Shown: positions 1 through 6,629 of the stretch, one piece after another
How positions within the stretch are numbered: position 1 is the first letter of the stretch
Layout of the letters: each line of letters opens with the position of its first letter
NCBI GenBank assembly: GCA_017849395.1
Contig: JAFIHO010000403.1
Location: forward strand, 1-8,176
DNA from: Hyphomicrobiales bacterium
Lineage (GTDB): Bacteria; Pseudomonadota; Alphaproteobacteria; Micropepsales; Micropepsaceae
DNA: 8,176 nucleotides
Direction: 5' to 3'
Position numbers and translations under genes: made by a program
Notes under the pieces: model-generated
Database searches by the model: none
Told to the model about the DNA's origin: nothing
The model's input: the letters and a program-made list of their open reading frames with translations, nothing else

Positions 1-17
1 CCGGACGATGCGTCCGG
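1..17 (-). terminator. possible hairpin terminator downstream of the phasin gene
   Basis: CCGGAC and GTCCGG form a perfect 6-bp inverted repeat around a 5-base loop, about 30 bases after the phasin stop codon in the direction of transcription. A stem of this kind could end the phasin message. The window ends at the stem, so the T-run that would mark an intrinsic terminator cannot be seen. It could equally belong to a neighbouring gene or be chance in GC-rich DNA. Confidence 0.25.
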
Positions 18-47
18 AGCCCCCTGCAAGAAGATGTATCGGCTATA

Positions 48-500
48 TCAGGCGGCGCGGGTGGTCTGAACCACTTCCAGCCAGGCCTGCACGCGACCCT
101 GAAGCGGCGCGAAGCTTTCCTTGCTGGTGGCGGTGACGAGTTCGCCGACCTTGGAGAGTTCGCCCACATAAGCTTCGAACGCGGACTTGGCGAAATCGCT
201 CTGGAACTCAAACGCCTCATGCACCGACTTCGCGCCCATCACGGCCTTGGTGGCGGCGATGGCGTCTTCGATCGACTGCTTGGAATAAGCATAAAGTTCG
301 TTGTTGATGGTCTCGACGCCCTTGCCCGCGACGGTGGCGGACTTGGCATACGCCTCGGCGGTTTCCTTGCCGAAGCCGATCACGACGTCATAGCTCTTCA
401 GCGCCTTTTCGAAACCGGCCTTGATGGCGTCCGCGCCATTGGCCATGGCGAATTCAGCGGTCGCGGCAGCCTTCTCACCGGCCGACTTGGTCTTGCTCAT
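48..500 (-). CDS. phasin family protein (PHA granule-associated)
   Basis: Phasins coat polyhydroxyalkanoate storage granules in the cytoplasm and control their size and number. This 150-residue protein has the build of the Phasin_2 family: a charged Ala/Lys-rich N-terminus (1-15), then a long, nearly proline-free amphipathic helical region (about 20-128) including the stretch around NNELYAYSKQSIEDA (66-80), then a Pro-containing tail with PLQGRVQAW (132-140) typical of the family. There is no signal peptide or membrane segment. The start is placed at the ATG ending at 500, because AAAGGGA lies six bases upstream of it; the reading frame stays open for 22 more codons upstream, but those run through the promoter and operator-like sequence and do not look like phasin. 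The gene stands alone, divergent from the carboxypeptidase gene, and presumably responds to PHA through the palindromes at 559-573 and 615-630. No PHA synthase is in the window. The family is seen clearly; which phasin paralogue this is cannot be said. Confidence 0.9.
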   Translation of the reverse strand: MSKTKSAGEKAAATAEFAMANGADAIKAGFEKALKSYDVVIGFGKETAEAYAKSATVAGKGVETINNELYAYSKQSIEDAIAATKAVMGAKSVHEAFEFQSDFAKSAFEAYVGELSKVGELVTATSKESFAPLQGRVQAWLEVVQTTRAA

Positions 501-558
501 GTGATATCCCTTTCCGAGTTGTTTTTCAGGTTCAGGGCACTCCGGGAACCCGGCAGCC

Positions 559-573
559 TGTTGCACTGCAACA
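559..573. promoter_or_regulatory. PhaR-like operator, proximal palindrome
   Basis: TGTTGCA-C-TGCAACA is a perfect 7-bp inverted repeat around one base. It lies about 60 bases upstream of the phasin ATG and just downstream of the proposed -10, so it would cover the transcription start. From established knowledge, PhaR repressors of Alphaproteobacteria bind TGC/GCA-type palindromes at phasin promoters and are released by PHA. That PhaR binds here is inference from motif and position. Confidence 0.55.
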
Positions 574-576
574 TGC

Positions 577-607
577 TCTATATGGAGGCACTTCCTGACG
601 CAGTCAA
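577..607 (-). promoter_or_regulatory. sigma70-like promoter of the phasin gene
   Basis: Read on the minus strand, TTGACT (602-607) is a 5/6 match to the -35 consensus. TATAGA (577-582) gives a -10 with a 19-base spacer; the shifted hexamer CATATA (579-584) gives a 17-base spacer but a poorer match. Transcription would begin near 570, leaving a leader of about 70 bases. The strong -35 and the two flanking palindromes support a regulated promoter here, though the spacer is not ideal. Confidence 0.45.
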
Positions 608-614
608 GGTTTAT

Positions 615-630
615 TTGCTGCGGCGCAACA
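615..630. promoter_or_regulatory. PhaR-like operator, distal palindrome
   Basis: TTGC-TGCGGC-GCAA (615-628), followed by CA, shares the TTGC...GCAACA frame of the proximal site. It lies just upstream of the proposed -35 of the phasin promoter. The two site centres are about 55 bases apart, roughly five helical turns, so a repressor could occupy both faces of the promoter. The divergent carboxypeptidase gene starts about 130 bases away and could in principle share this site, but nothing shows that it does. Confidence 0.5.
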
Positions 631-761
631 AAATAATTGTCTTCTAAATGTACGGCCGGTGAGGGCGCGTAAAGGCTGGCAAATTAAGCTTGAGGACCGA
701 TTATTCCTTGCGAAGCGTGTAACAATTTGGTCTTTTTACAGGATCGGAGTGGCCAAATCAG

Positions 762-2351
762 TTGGGGTTGTTAGCTTTGTCACTTTCCGGAAGGCCACAG
801 TTCCGCAATGCCTGGCTGGCGTCCTTGGTCGCCGGCGCACTGGTGCTGGGCCTTGTGGCACCCTCTGACGCGGCCCCCCGCCGCCACAAATCCGCCGCCC
901 ACGCCAAGACGGTCCAAGTGGCGGGCAGCGCTACCGACCCCGCCAAAGACGCCGCCCTGATCATCGATGGCGCGACCGGCAAGGTTCTTTATGCCCGTAA
1001 CGAGACGGCCGAGCGTCATCCCGCCTCGCTGACCAAGATGATGACGCTCTATCTGCTGTTCGAGGCGCTGAAGGCGGGGAAGGTCACCATGCAGACCCCC
1101 CTGCCCGTATCGCAGCACGCCGTCGTGCAGAAGCCGACCAAGCTGAATTTGCAGCGCGGCCAGACCATCTCTGTCGATACCGCCATCCGCGCAGTGGTGG
1201 TGCGTTCGGCCAATGACGTGGCGGTGGTAATCGCCGAGGCGCTGGGCGGCACCGAGGGCCGCTTCGCCGAGATGATGACCCAGAAGGCGCGCCAGCTTGG
1301 CATGCGCTCGACCAATTTCCACAATGCCTCGGGTTTGCCCGATCCGCTGCAGATCACCACGGCCAATGATCTGGGCTTGCTGGCGCGGCATCTGGCTTAC
1401 GATTTTCCGCAATATTATCCCTATTTCGCTCTGTCGGGCTTCACCTACAAGGGAAGCTGGTTCCCCACCCATGACAATCTGCTGGGCCGCTATTCCGGCA
1501 CGGACGGCATCAAGACCGGTTACACCGGCGCGTCGGGCTTCAACCTTGTGAGTTCTGTCGTTCGCGGCGGCAACCATGTCATCGGCGTGGTGATGGGCGG
1601 TCGTACCGCTGTGCGCCGCGACATAGAGATGATGCGCCTGCTCGACGTGGCCTTTAACCAGATCGCCGCCAACCCCAACATGGTGGCGCGCGTCAATGTG
1701 CCGTGGCAGACCGCCTCCGCCCAGCCATCCGCTCCGCCCTACCGCCCGACCTTCACCATGCCGCAACCTGCCGCACCGGTCGCCGTGGCGGCGCTGCCCC
1801 CGAGTCCTGCTCCGGTGGATGAGGACACCGCCGAACGCATGCGCGCGCCGGACGAGCATTTCGTCGGCCTGCCGCCCGCGCCGCGGCCCGTCGAATCCGC
1901 CACTGCGATGCCCGCCGTGGCCCCGCTGGCCAGCGCGCCGCCGGCCCCCTCGTCCCGCTCGCCGCTGCCGCAAGCGCGCGCCGCAGCAGCTGCTGCGCCC
2001 TCGGTTCGTCCCAGCCCGCGTCCCGGCACAGCGCAGGTGGCCGCCAATTTCCAGACCCAGGACGGGGAAGGTGATGTCGATGTGCCCTCCTCCGGTGCAC
2101 GCAACTGGGCCATACAGATCGGCGCATTCGCGGACCAAAGCCTGGCGAAGGCGCAACTTGCGACCTATGCCGAACGCGCCCAGGACGTGCTGGGGCGCGC
2201 GTCGCGCATTGTCGCGCCCTTCCAGTCGGCGGACGGCCACACCATGTACCGCGCCCGGTTCGGCATGTTCGCCGAGCGGGAGGCGCGCGATGTGTGCAAC
2301 CGGCTGACCCAGCGCGGCCAGACCTGCTTCGCGACGATTCAAGCCCGATAA
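762..2351 (+). CDS. D-alanyl-D-alanine carboxypeptidase (PBP5/6 type, peptidase S11) with C-terminal SPOR domain
   Basis: The enzyme removes the terminal D-Ala from peptidoglycan pentapeptides in the periplasm. The 529 residues comprise a signal peptide (about 1-38, ending in SDA-A), the S11 domain (about 60-300) with all three penicillin-binding motifs (SLTK with Ser89 and Lys92, SAN 149-151, KTG 251-253), a low-complexity Pro/Ala linker (about 318-445), and a SPOR domain (about 447-529, opening with WAIQIGAF). SPOR domains bind denuded glycan at division sites, so the fusion probably concentrates the enzyme at the septum. The usual C-terminal amphipathic anchor of PBP5 is replaced by the linker and SPOR. 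The start is a TTG: it is the first possible start after an in-frame stop at 720-722, and it sits 12 bases after GGAG, a rather long spacing. A TTG at 768 is an alternative that leaves the signal peptide intact. panC follows with no gap. Function is confident; the start is moderately so. Confidence 0.93.
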   Translation: MGLLALSLSGRPQFRNAWLASLVAGALVLGLVAPSDAAPRRHKSAAHAKTVQVAGSATDPAKDAALIIDGATGKVLYARNETAERHPASLTKMMTLYLLFEALKAGKVTMQTPLPVSQHAVVQKPTKLNLQRGQTISVDTAIRAVVVRSANDVAVVIAEALGGTEGRFAEMMTQKARQLGMRSTNFHNASGLPDPLQITTANDLGLLARHLAYDFPQYYPYFALSGFTYKGSWFPTHDNLLGRYSGTDGIKTGYTGASGFNLVSSVVRGGNHVIGVVMGGRTAVRRDIEMMRLLDVAFNQIAANPNMVARVNVPWQTASAQPSAPPYRPTFTMPQPAAPVAVAALPPSPAPVDEDTAERMRAPDEHFVGLPPAPRPVESATAMPAVAPLASAPPAPSSRSPLPQARAAAAAAPSVRPSPRPGTAQVAANFQTQDGEGDVDVPSSGARNWAIQIGAFADQSLAKAQLATYAERAQDVLGRASRIVAPFQSADGHTMYRARFGMFAEREARDVCNRLTQRGQTCFATIQAR

Positions 2352-3176
2352 ATGCCCAAAGTCATCGCGACCGTCGCGGAATTGCGGCAGGCGCTCGCCC
2401 CCCTGCGCGCGGGGCGCGTCGGCATGGTGCCCACCATGGGCGCGCTGCATGACGGCCATCTGTCGCTTGTGCGCGCCGCCAAGGCGGTGAGCGGCACGGT
2501 GGTGGTGAGCATCTTCGTCAATCCCACCCAGTTCGCGCCGCATGAGGATTTCGACGCTTATCCGCGCACGCTCGATGCCGATCTCGCCAAGCTGGGTGAT
2601 GTGGATTTCGTATTCGCGCCATCCGTGCGGGAAATGTATCCGGAGGGCTATGCCACCACCATCACGGTGGGCGGGCCCAGCAGCGGGCTGGAGACAGACT
2701 TCCGGCCACATTTCTTCGCGGGCGTCGCGACCGTGGTTGGCAAGCTGCTGATCGCCGCCCTGCCCGATGCCGCGATCTTCGGGGAAAAGGATTATCAGCA
2801 ATTGTTGGTCGTGCGCCGGCTGGCGCGCGATCTGGGGCTGCCGACCGAGATCGTTGGCGCCGCCATCGTGCGGGAACAGGACGGATTGGCCCTGTCATCG
2901 CGCAACGCCTATCTCTCGGCAGAGGAGCGCAAGGTGGCGAGCCGGATGAACCTTGTTCTGAAGGACACTATCGCAATAGCGCGCGATGGCGGCTTGCGCG
3001 CGGCTGAGGGCGCGGGCGTTGCCGCACTCAAGGCGGCAGGCTTCGACAGCGTCGATTATGTGGCCATCCGCGACGCCGCAACACTGGCGGCGATCGAGAC
3101 GCTGGATCGCCCGGCGCGGGTGCTGGCGGCGGCCAGGATCGGACGCACCCGGCTGATCGACAATATGGCGCTTTAG
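2352..3176 (+). CDS. panC: pantothenate synthetase (pantoate--beta-alanine ligase)
   Basis: PanC joins pantoate to beta-alanine using ATP, the last step of pantothenate (vitamin B5) synthesis on the way to coenzyme A, in the cytoplasm. The 274-residue length is usual. Family motifs are all visible: PTMGALHDGH (27-36) with the nucleotidyltransferase HxGH at 33-36, VNPTQF (57-62), TDFRPHFFAGVATVV (115-129), FGEKDYQQL (143-151) and the KMSKS-like REQDGLALSSRN (174-185). The ATG begins at the base right after the TAA of the carboxypeptidase gene, so the two are co-transcribed and panC is probably translated by ribosomes finishing the upstream gene; I see no strong separate ribosome site. panB and panD are not in the window. 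The stop overlaps by four bases the stop of the convergent membrane-protein gene. Confidence 0.97.
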   Translation: MPKVIATVAELRQALAPLRAGRVGMVPTMGALHDGHLSLVRAAKAVSGTVVVSIFVNPTQFAPHEDFDAYPRTLDADLAKLGDVDFVFAPSVREMYPEGYATTITVGGPSSGLETDFRPHFFAGVATVVGKLLIAALPDAAIFGEKDYQQLLVVRRLARDLGLPTEIVGAAIVREQDGLALSSRNAYLSAEERKVASRMNLVLKDTIAIARDGGLRAAEGAGVAALKAAGFDSVDYVAIRDAATLAAIETLDRPARVLAAARIGRTRLIDNMAL

Positions 3177-4792
3177 CTTTTCTTCACGCGATACACCGTG
3201 ACCTGTCCGGCGTGCCCCGCCGCGATCAGCCATGATGGAACATGGTGGGCGGCAAGCTTCGCGACCAAGCCGCCCTTTGCGCGGTAGAACGCCCAGTCCG
3301 GCGAGGCGGAGCAGGTCATCACATAGTCGATGCCGCGCGCCGTCAGCGTCGCGCGGGGATCGGGGCCGGTGAAGATCGCATAGGTATCGAGAATGCCGCC
3401 GGCATTGCGGTGATAAGGGCCCGCGATAGCGGCATGGCGTGTGTAGGCCAGCACCGCCGGTCCCTGATCGACAAAGGCGGCGACCCGTCCGGGCGGCAGC
3501 GCCTTCAGTGGGGTGAGCGCCTGTTCGTCGGCGCAGCCGACCTGGCGGACATAGGCGGCGATGCGCGCGTCATGGCCAGGGCCTTCGATCAGGTCGCCCG
3601 CCAGCGCAAAAGTGACGTCGCTGCCCAGCAGCAGGCCGCAGGCCAGCGGCAGGATTTTCAATCTTGATAGAGCCGCGGCCAATCCCGGCAGCGCGAACAT
3701 GGTGGCGAAGGGCACGGCGCGGATCTGTACCGTGGCAACCAGCAGTGCCATGCCCGCCAGCACGATCACCGGCCAGTGGCGGCGAATGCCTGGCGCGAGA
3801 AAACAGGCCGCCAGCGCGAAGCAGGCATAGACATAGGCGCCGACGAATTCCGACGGCGCGAAGGATGCGAAGGCGAAGGCGGGCTGGGCCTCGTTGATGC
3901 GGGCCAGCCATATCTGTTTGAGGCCGTCCCCCATGCCGCCATAGGGACCGCCCAGGCAGGCGGGTTGAACCAGCGCCGCCAGCGCCAGCAATCCGGCGGA
4001 GAGCCCTGCCAGCGCGATGAAGCGGTGACCCGGCATATATGAGATTGCGGCCAGCCCTGCCCCGCCCATCGCCAGCAGAAGGGCATAGAACTGCGAATAG
4101 GTGTCGCAGGCAGGCGTGAAGCGGAAACTCGTGGCGGTGGCGGTGAGCAGGAGCCCAGTGGATGTTACGGCCAGCGTGATGCCAAAGGCGCGCGCGCGGG
4201 CCGGTTCGTCGCGCAGCCACAGCGCCGCCAGGGCACAGGCGGCAGCGCAGTAAGGCAGGCTTTCCAGACCGATGGTCATGCCCAGCGCGATGGTGACGGC
4301 GGCGGCGCGGGCGCGCTGTTCGAGCAGGAAAGCCAGTGTCCAGAGCATGAGCGCGATCTGGACATTGTGGTGATCGATATTGCCCGGCGCGAACAGGCCG
4401 TTGAGCTGGGCTGCGAACAGTCCCAGCACCAGCACGGTGATGGCGGCGATCTGGCCCGCGAGGATCGCGGCGATGCGGGCCAGCGCGGCCAGCACCGCGA
4501 ACAGCACCAGCAGAGGCCACAGTTTCAACGCGAATTGTTCGGAACCTGACAGCCAGATCAGTGCCGCGATGGGCGCATCCACCAGCCGCGACCAGTGCAT
4601 GGGCAGGCCGAACGGGGTGTTCATGCGGTGCTGGGTGGTGTCGAACCAGTTCTGGCCGTGGAGCAGGTCGCGCACCTGGGCAAGCCGCATCGCGCCATCG
4701 GTGTCCAGCGCCACATGGCCGAACAACAGGGCGGGCACGGCGAAAACCAGCCAAAAGGCGGCGACCAGCCCTATATCTTGAGAACGCGGCAT
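3173..4792 (-). CDS. polytopic membrane protein, putative GT-C type glycosyltransferase
   Basis: A 539-residue inner-membrane protein with about ten to twelve hydrophobic segments in residues 7-395 and a soluble C-terminal part (about 400-539) that should face the periplasm. After the first membrane segment comes DTDGAMRLAQVRDL with Asp30-Thr-Asp32, then HWSRLVDAP (66-74). A second motif, GNIDHHNVQ (137-145), falls 110 residues later. An acidic pair in the first outer loop plus a D/DHH motif about 100 residues on is the pattern of GT-C enzymes such as STT3/AglB oligosaccharyltransferases, which use lipid-linked sugars. No WWDYG-like motif is seen in the C-terminal part, so oligosaccharyltransferase activity is not claimed. 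The C-terminal part carries GPYHRNAGGILD (458-469). The gene lies 42 bases after the DUF1489 gene on the same strand, probably one operon; there is no strong ribosome site. A transporter or other membrane enzyme is possible. The coding call is firm; the function is inference. Confidence 0.8.
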   Translation of the reverse strand: MPRSQDIGLVAAFWLVFAVPALLFGHVALDTDGAMRLAQVRDLLHGQNWFDTTQHRMNTPFGLPMHWSRLVDAPIAALIWLSGSEQFALKLWPLLVLFAVLAALARIAAILAGQIAAITVLVLGLFAAQLNGLFAPGNIDHHNVQIALMLWTLAFLLEQRARAAAVTIALGMTIGLESLPYCAAACALAALWLRDEPARARAFGITLAVTSTGLLLTATATSFRFTPACDTYSQFYALLLAMGGAGLAAISYMPGHRFIALAGLSAGLLALAALVQPACLGGPYGGMGDGLKQIWLARINEAQPAFAFASFAPSEFVGAYVYACFALAACFLAPGIRRHWPVIVLAGMALLVATVQIRAVPFATMFALPGLAAALSRLKILPLACGLLLGSDVTFALAGDLIEGPGHDARIAAYVRQVGCADEQALTPLKALPPGRVAAFVDQGPAVLAYTRHAAIAGPYHRNAGGILDTYAIFTGPDPRATLTARGIDYVMTCSASPDWAFYRAKGGLVAKLAAHHVPSWLIAAGHAGQVTVYRVKKS

Positions 4793-4834
4793 GGCGCATT
4801 CTGTCAGACGAGCGGTTGAGGAAGGCTGAAGGGT

Positions 4835-5266
4835 TTAAAGCAATCCTAACGATGCCAGCTCGCGCTGGAGCGCTTCGGGCAGGCCTTCGGCGCCCTTTGT
4901 TCGGGCAAGGTCCGGCGGGGCGTCCTTTGCTTCCAGATAGCGCCAGCCCTGGAAGGCGCGGCGCGGGCGCGGGGACACCGGGATCAGTTCCTTGTCATAG
5001 ACCAGGCCGCAATGCGGGACGCCGTTCTTTTTCATCTCGCGCAAGGCGAGCAGTTTCTGGCGCGCGGCGATCTGGCCCTTGATGACCCAAAAGAGCGAGC
5101 CGCCATCCAGAACCTCTTCCGCGCGCCGGGGCGTCTGGCGGGTGACATGGATCAGCTCTGGCTTCTGGCCCTTGGCGCGCTTGTCTTTCAGGCGTTGCTT
5201 CTGCCATGCGGCCAGATCGGCGATGCTTTCGCAACCGACGCAGAGCTTGACGATGTGGAGCGGCAT
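4835..5266 (-). CDS. DUF1489 family protein
   Basis: A 143-residue soluble protein of unknown function. It matches the DUF1489 family over its whole length: HIVKLCVG near the N-terminus (4-11), IHVTRQTPRRAEEVLDGGSL (39-58), FWVIKGQIAARQKLL (59-73), CGLVYDKELIPV (86-97) and the strongly conserved PRPRRAFQGWRYLE (99-112). This family is, to my knowledge, nearly confined to Alphaproteobacteria. Basic and aromatic conserved patches suggest nucleic-acid or protein binding, but no activity is known to me. There is no signal peptide. The ATG ending at 5266 gives the family's usual N-terminus, though only a weak ribosome site precedes it. It is divergent from the BLUF gene and upstream of the GT-C-like gene in the same direction. 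Confidence 0.9.
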   Translation of the reverse strand: MPLHIVKLCVGCESIADLAAWQKQRLKDKRAKGQKPELIHVTRQTPRRAEEVLDGGSLFWVIKGQIAARQKLLALREMKKNGVPHCGLVYDKELIPVSPRPRRAFQGWRYLEAKDAPPDLARTKGAEGLPEALQRELASLGLL

Positions 5267-5367
5267 GGCCGCCAGTTAATGCCCCCGGGGCGGAATTACA
5301 ATCGCAACATCCCGTGGAGAACCCGGCGCTTACCAATTCTCAACCGGCACCGTGCCAGGATCGGTCC
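5267..5367. promoter_or_regulatory. divergent control region between the DUF1489 and BLUF genes
   Basis: These 101 bases must hold promoters for both genes. A -10-like TACAAT (5297-5302) points toward the BLUF gene but lacks a convincing -35. A small perfect inverted repeat, GGCAC-C-GTGCC (5346-5356), lies directly before the BLUF ribosome site and could be an operator or just a short hairpin. AGGA at 5357-5360, seven bases from the ATG at 5368, decides the BLUF start. Confidence 0.35.
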
Positions 5368-5811
5368 ATGCGCCAACTTCTGTATGTGAGCAATACCGAC
5401 CGGGGCCTTTCGCCCGACGTCATAGACGACATTCTGGAAGTGTCGCGGCGGAACAACCGTCTGCTCTATCTCACCGGCATCCTGCTCTATATCGATGGCG
5501 GATTCCTGCAGGTGCTGGAGGGCGAGGAAAGCGCGGTGCGCGACACCTATCTGCGCATCTCCAACGACAAGCGGCACTGGGGCGCCAAGCTGCTGCTGGA
5601 CCGCCAGAGCCCGCGCGCGTTTGTGGGCTGGAACATGGGGTTCGAACATGCCAGGCCCTATGACCCGGATACCGCGAACCTGTTCGCCATTACCCGCGAG
5701 GCGCTGGAAAGCCGCATCACACCCGAGGCCGGAACGGTGGTCCTCACCATGCTGGAGACGTTCTACCGCGTGCAGCGGGGCGAGAACCTCAAACTGGCGC
5801 GCACGGCCTAG
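5368..5811 (+). CDS. BLUF domain blue-light sensor protein
   Basis: BLUF proteins bind FAD and signal blue light through a hydrogen-bond rearrangement around the flavin. Residues 3-92 of this 147-residue protein are a BLUF domain with the photocycle residues in place: Tyr6 in LLYVSN, Asn30 in SRRNN, Gln48 in GGFLQVLEG, and Trp88 with Met90 in GWNMGF. The spacing Tyr-24-Asn and Tyr-42-Gln equals that in AppA (Tyr21, Asn45, Gln63). The remaining 55 residues look helical, as in short BLUF proteins that signal by protein-protein contact; no EAL, GGDEF or cyclase output domain is fused. The start is the ATG at 5368, seven bases after AGGA and giving the standard BLUF N-terminus; the frame is open 18 codons further upstream, but that part is unlike the family. 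The downstream partner is not in the window. The stop overlaps the convergent DUF1080 gene by four bases. Confidence 0.93.
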   Translation: MRQLLYVSNTDRGLSPDVIDDILEVSRRNNRLLYLTGILLYIDGGFLQVLEGEESAVRDTYLRISNDKRHWGAKLLLDRQSPRAFVGWNMGFEHARPYDPDTANLFAITREALESRITPEAGTVVLTMLETFYRVQRGENLKLARTA

Positions 5812-6548
5812 AGCTTTCGCACCCACAGATTGCGGTAGTGAACTTCGTTGTTGTGGGCTTGCAGCATCAGCGGCGCGTCGCCATGCGGCTTGTAGAGCGG
5901 GATGCCGCGATATTCGGTGGGACCGCGCAGCGCCACATTGTTCTGCACCAGAACGCCGTTGAGGAAAATGGTCATGCGCGCCGGTTCCGCCAGGCTGCCA
6001 TCGCCATAAAAGCGTGGCGCGGTATAGATGATGTCATAGGACTGCCATTGCGGCGCGGGGCGCAGCGCGTTCACCAGCGGCGCATATTGCTTGTAGATCG
6101 AGCCCGCGCCGCCATTCACATAGGTCGGGTTGTCCAGGCTGTCGAGAACCTGAACTTCGTAGAGACCCTGTAGATAGACGCCGCTGTTGCCTCTGTCCTG
6201 GCCCTTCCGATTGGCGGGAAGCACAGGAACCATCCATTCCACATGCAGTTGGACGTCGCCGAATTTTTGCGTGGTCTGAATGCTGCCGGATGTAGGCGTG
6301 ATGATCATTTCGCCATCCGCGACGCGCCATTGCGCGGGACCGCCGGACACGCTTTCCCATCCGCTCAGGTCCTTGCCGTTGAACAGGATGATGGCGTCAG
6401 ACGGCGGATCGCCGGGGCGTGCGCCGGGCGCGACCTTTGGGGGAACCGACGTCCAGACTTCCGTCAGCTCGGGCGCGGGCAGTTGCGGCGCGGCTTGCGC
6501 AAGCGCCAATGCGGGCACAAGGCAGAACAGGACTGACAGGCGTTTCAT
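5808..6548 (-). CDS. exported DUF1080 (3-keto-disaccharide hydrolase-like) protein
   Basis: DUF1080 proteins have a concanavalin-like jelly-roll fold; members are exported, and some act on 3-keto sugars. This 246-residue protein has a signal peptide (about 1-19, ending ALALAQA) and a domain from about 50 to the end with the family hallmarks LFNGKDLSGWE (55-65), NSGVYLQGLYEVQVLDS (121-137), GAGSIYKQYAP (147-157), WQSYDIIYTAP (168-178) and FLNGVLVQNN (195-204). It probably works in the periplasm or outside the cell on glycosides. The start is the ATG ending at 6548, because GGAGGAA lies just before it; an in-frame ATG four codons upstream is itself part of that ribosome site. No keto-forming dehydrogenase or sugar transporter is nearby, so the substrate is unknown. 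It is divergent from the PEP-CTERM gene. Confidence 0.92.
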   Translation of the reverse strand: MKRLSVLFCLVPALALAQAAPQLPAPELTEVWTSVPPKVAPGARPGDPPSDAIILFNGKDLSGWESVSGGPAQWRVADGEMIITPTSGSIQTTQKFGDVQLHVEWMVPVLPANRKGQDRGNSGVYLQGLYEVQVLDSLDNPTYVNGGAGSIYKQYAPLVNALRPAPQWQSYDIIYTAPRFYGDGSLAEPARMTIFLNGVLVQNNVALRGPTEYRGIPLYKPHGDAPLMLQAHNNEVHYRNLWVRKL

Positions 6549-6551
6549 GCG

Positions 6552-6558
6552 TTCCTCC
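6552..6558 (-). promoter_or_regulatory. ribosome binding site of the DUF1080 gene
   Basis: GGAGGAA on the minus strand lies three bases before the ATG ending at 6548 (AGGA-to-ATG about four to five bases). It overlaps the alternative in-frame ATG at 6558-6560, which is why the downstream ATG is chosen. Confidence 0.6.
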
Positions 6559-6604
6559 ATGCCGTCTGGCGCGGTTGTTAAGGTTTATAGGCGGCGCGCG
6601 GCAT

Positions 6605-6622
6605 GGTGGGAAATGGCCCACC
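6605..6622. repeat. GC-rich inverted repeat upstream of the PEP-CTERM gene
   Basis: GGTGGG and CCCACC form a perfect 6-bp inverted repeat around the six bases AAATGG. It lies in the 92-base gap between the divergent DUF1080 and PEP-CTERM genes, 18 bases before the PEP-CTERM ATG, and its right half overlaps the sigma54-like site. It could be an operator or a hairpin; a chance repeat is possible in this composition. Confidence 0.35.
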
Positions 6623-6629
6623 TCTTGCT
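6614..6629 (+). promoter_or_regulatory. sigma54-like (-24/-12) promoter ahead of the PEP-CTERM gene
   Basis: TGGC-CCACCTC-TTGCT fits the RpoN consensus TGGCACG-N4-TTGCW at ten of twelve defined positions, including the invariant GG and GC with exactly ten bases between them. In several bacteria, PEP-CTERM/exosortase genes are controlled by the PrsK/PrsR two-component pair, where PrsR is a sigma54 activator, so the match is in a sensible place. The difficulty is that transcription would begin near 6640, one base before the proposed ATG, giving an essentially leaderless message. No activator site is identified. Inference from motif and context. Confidence 0.4.

Noticed and set aside
650..761. 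Promoter for the carboxypeptidase gene
   Set aside because: A promoter must exist here or upstream, but no -35/-10 pair with acceptable spacing stood out, so none is called.
780..2801. A 673-codon open frame on the minus strand, antisense to the carboxypeptidase and panC genes
   Set aside because: Its translation is low-complexity Arg/Gly/His-rich with no recognisable domain, as expected for the shadow of strongly GC3-biased genes; both plus-strand genes have complete family motifs.
3570..4799. A 409-codon minus-strand frame in another phase within the GT-C-like gene
   Set aside because: Arg/Ala/Pro-rich shadow; the overlapping frame has clear membrane segments and motifs.
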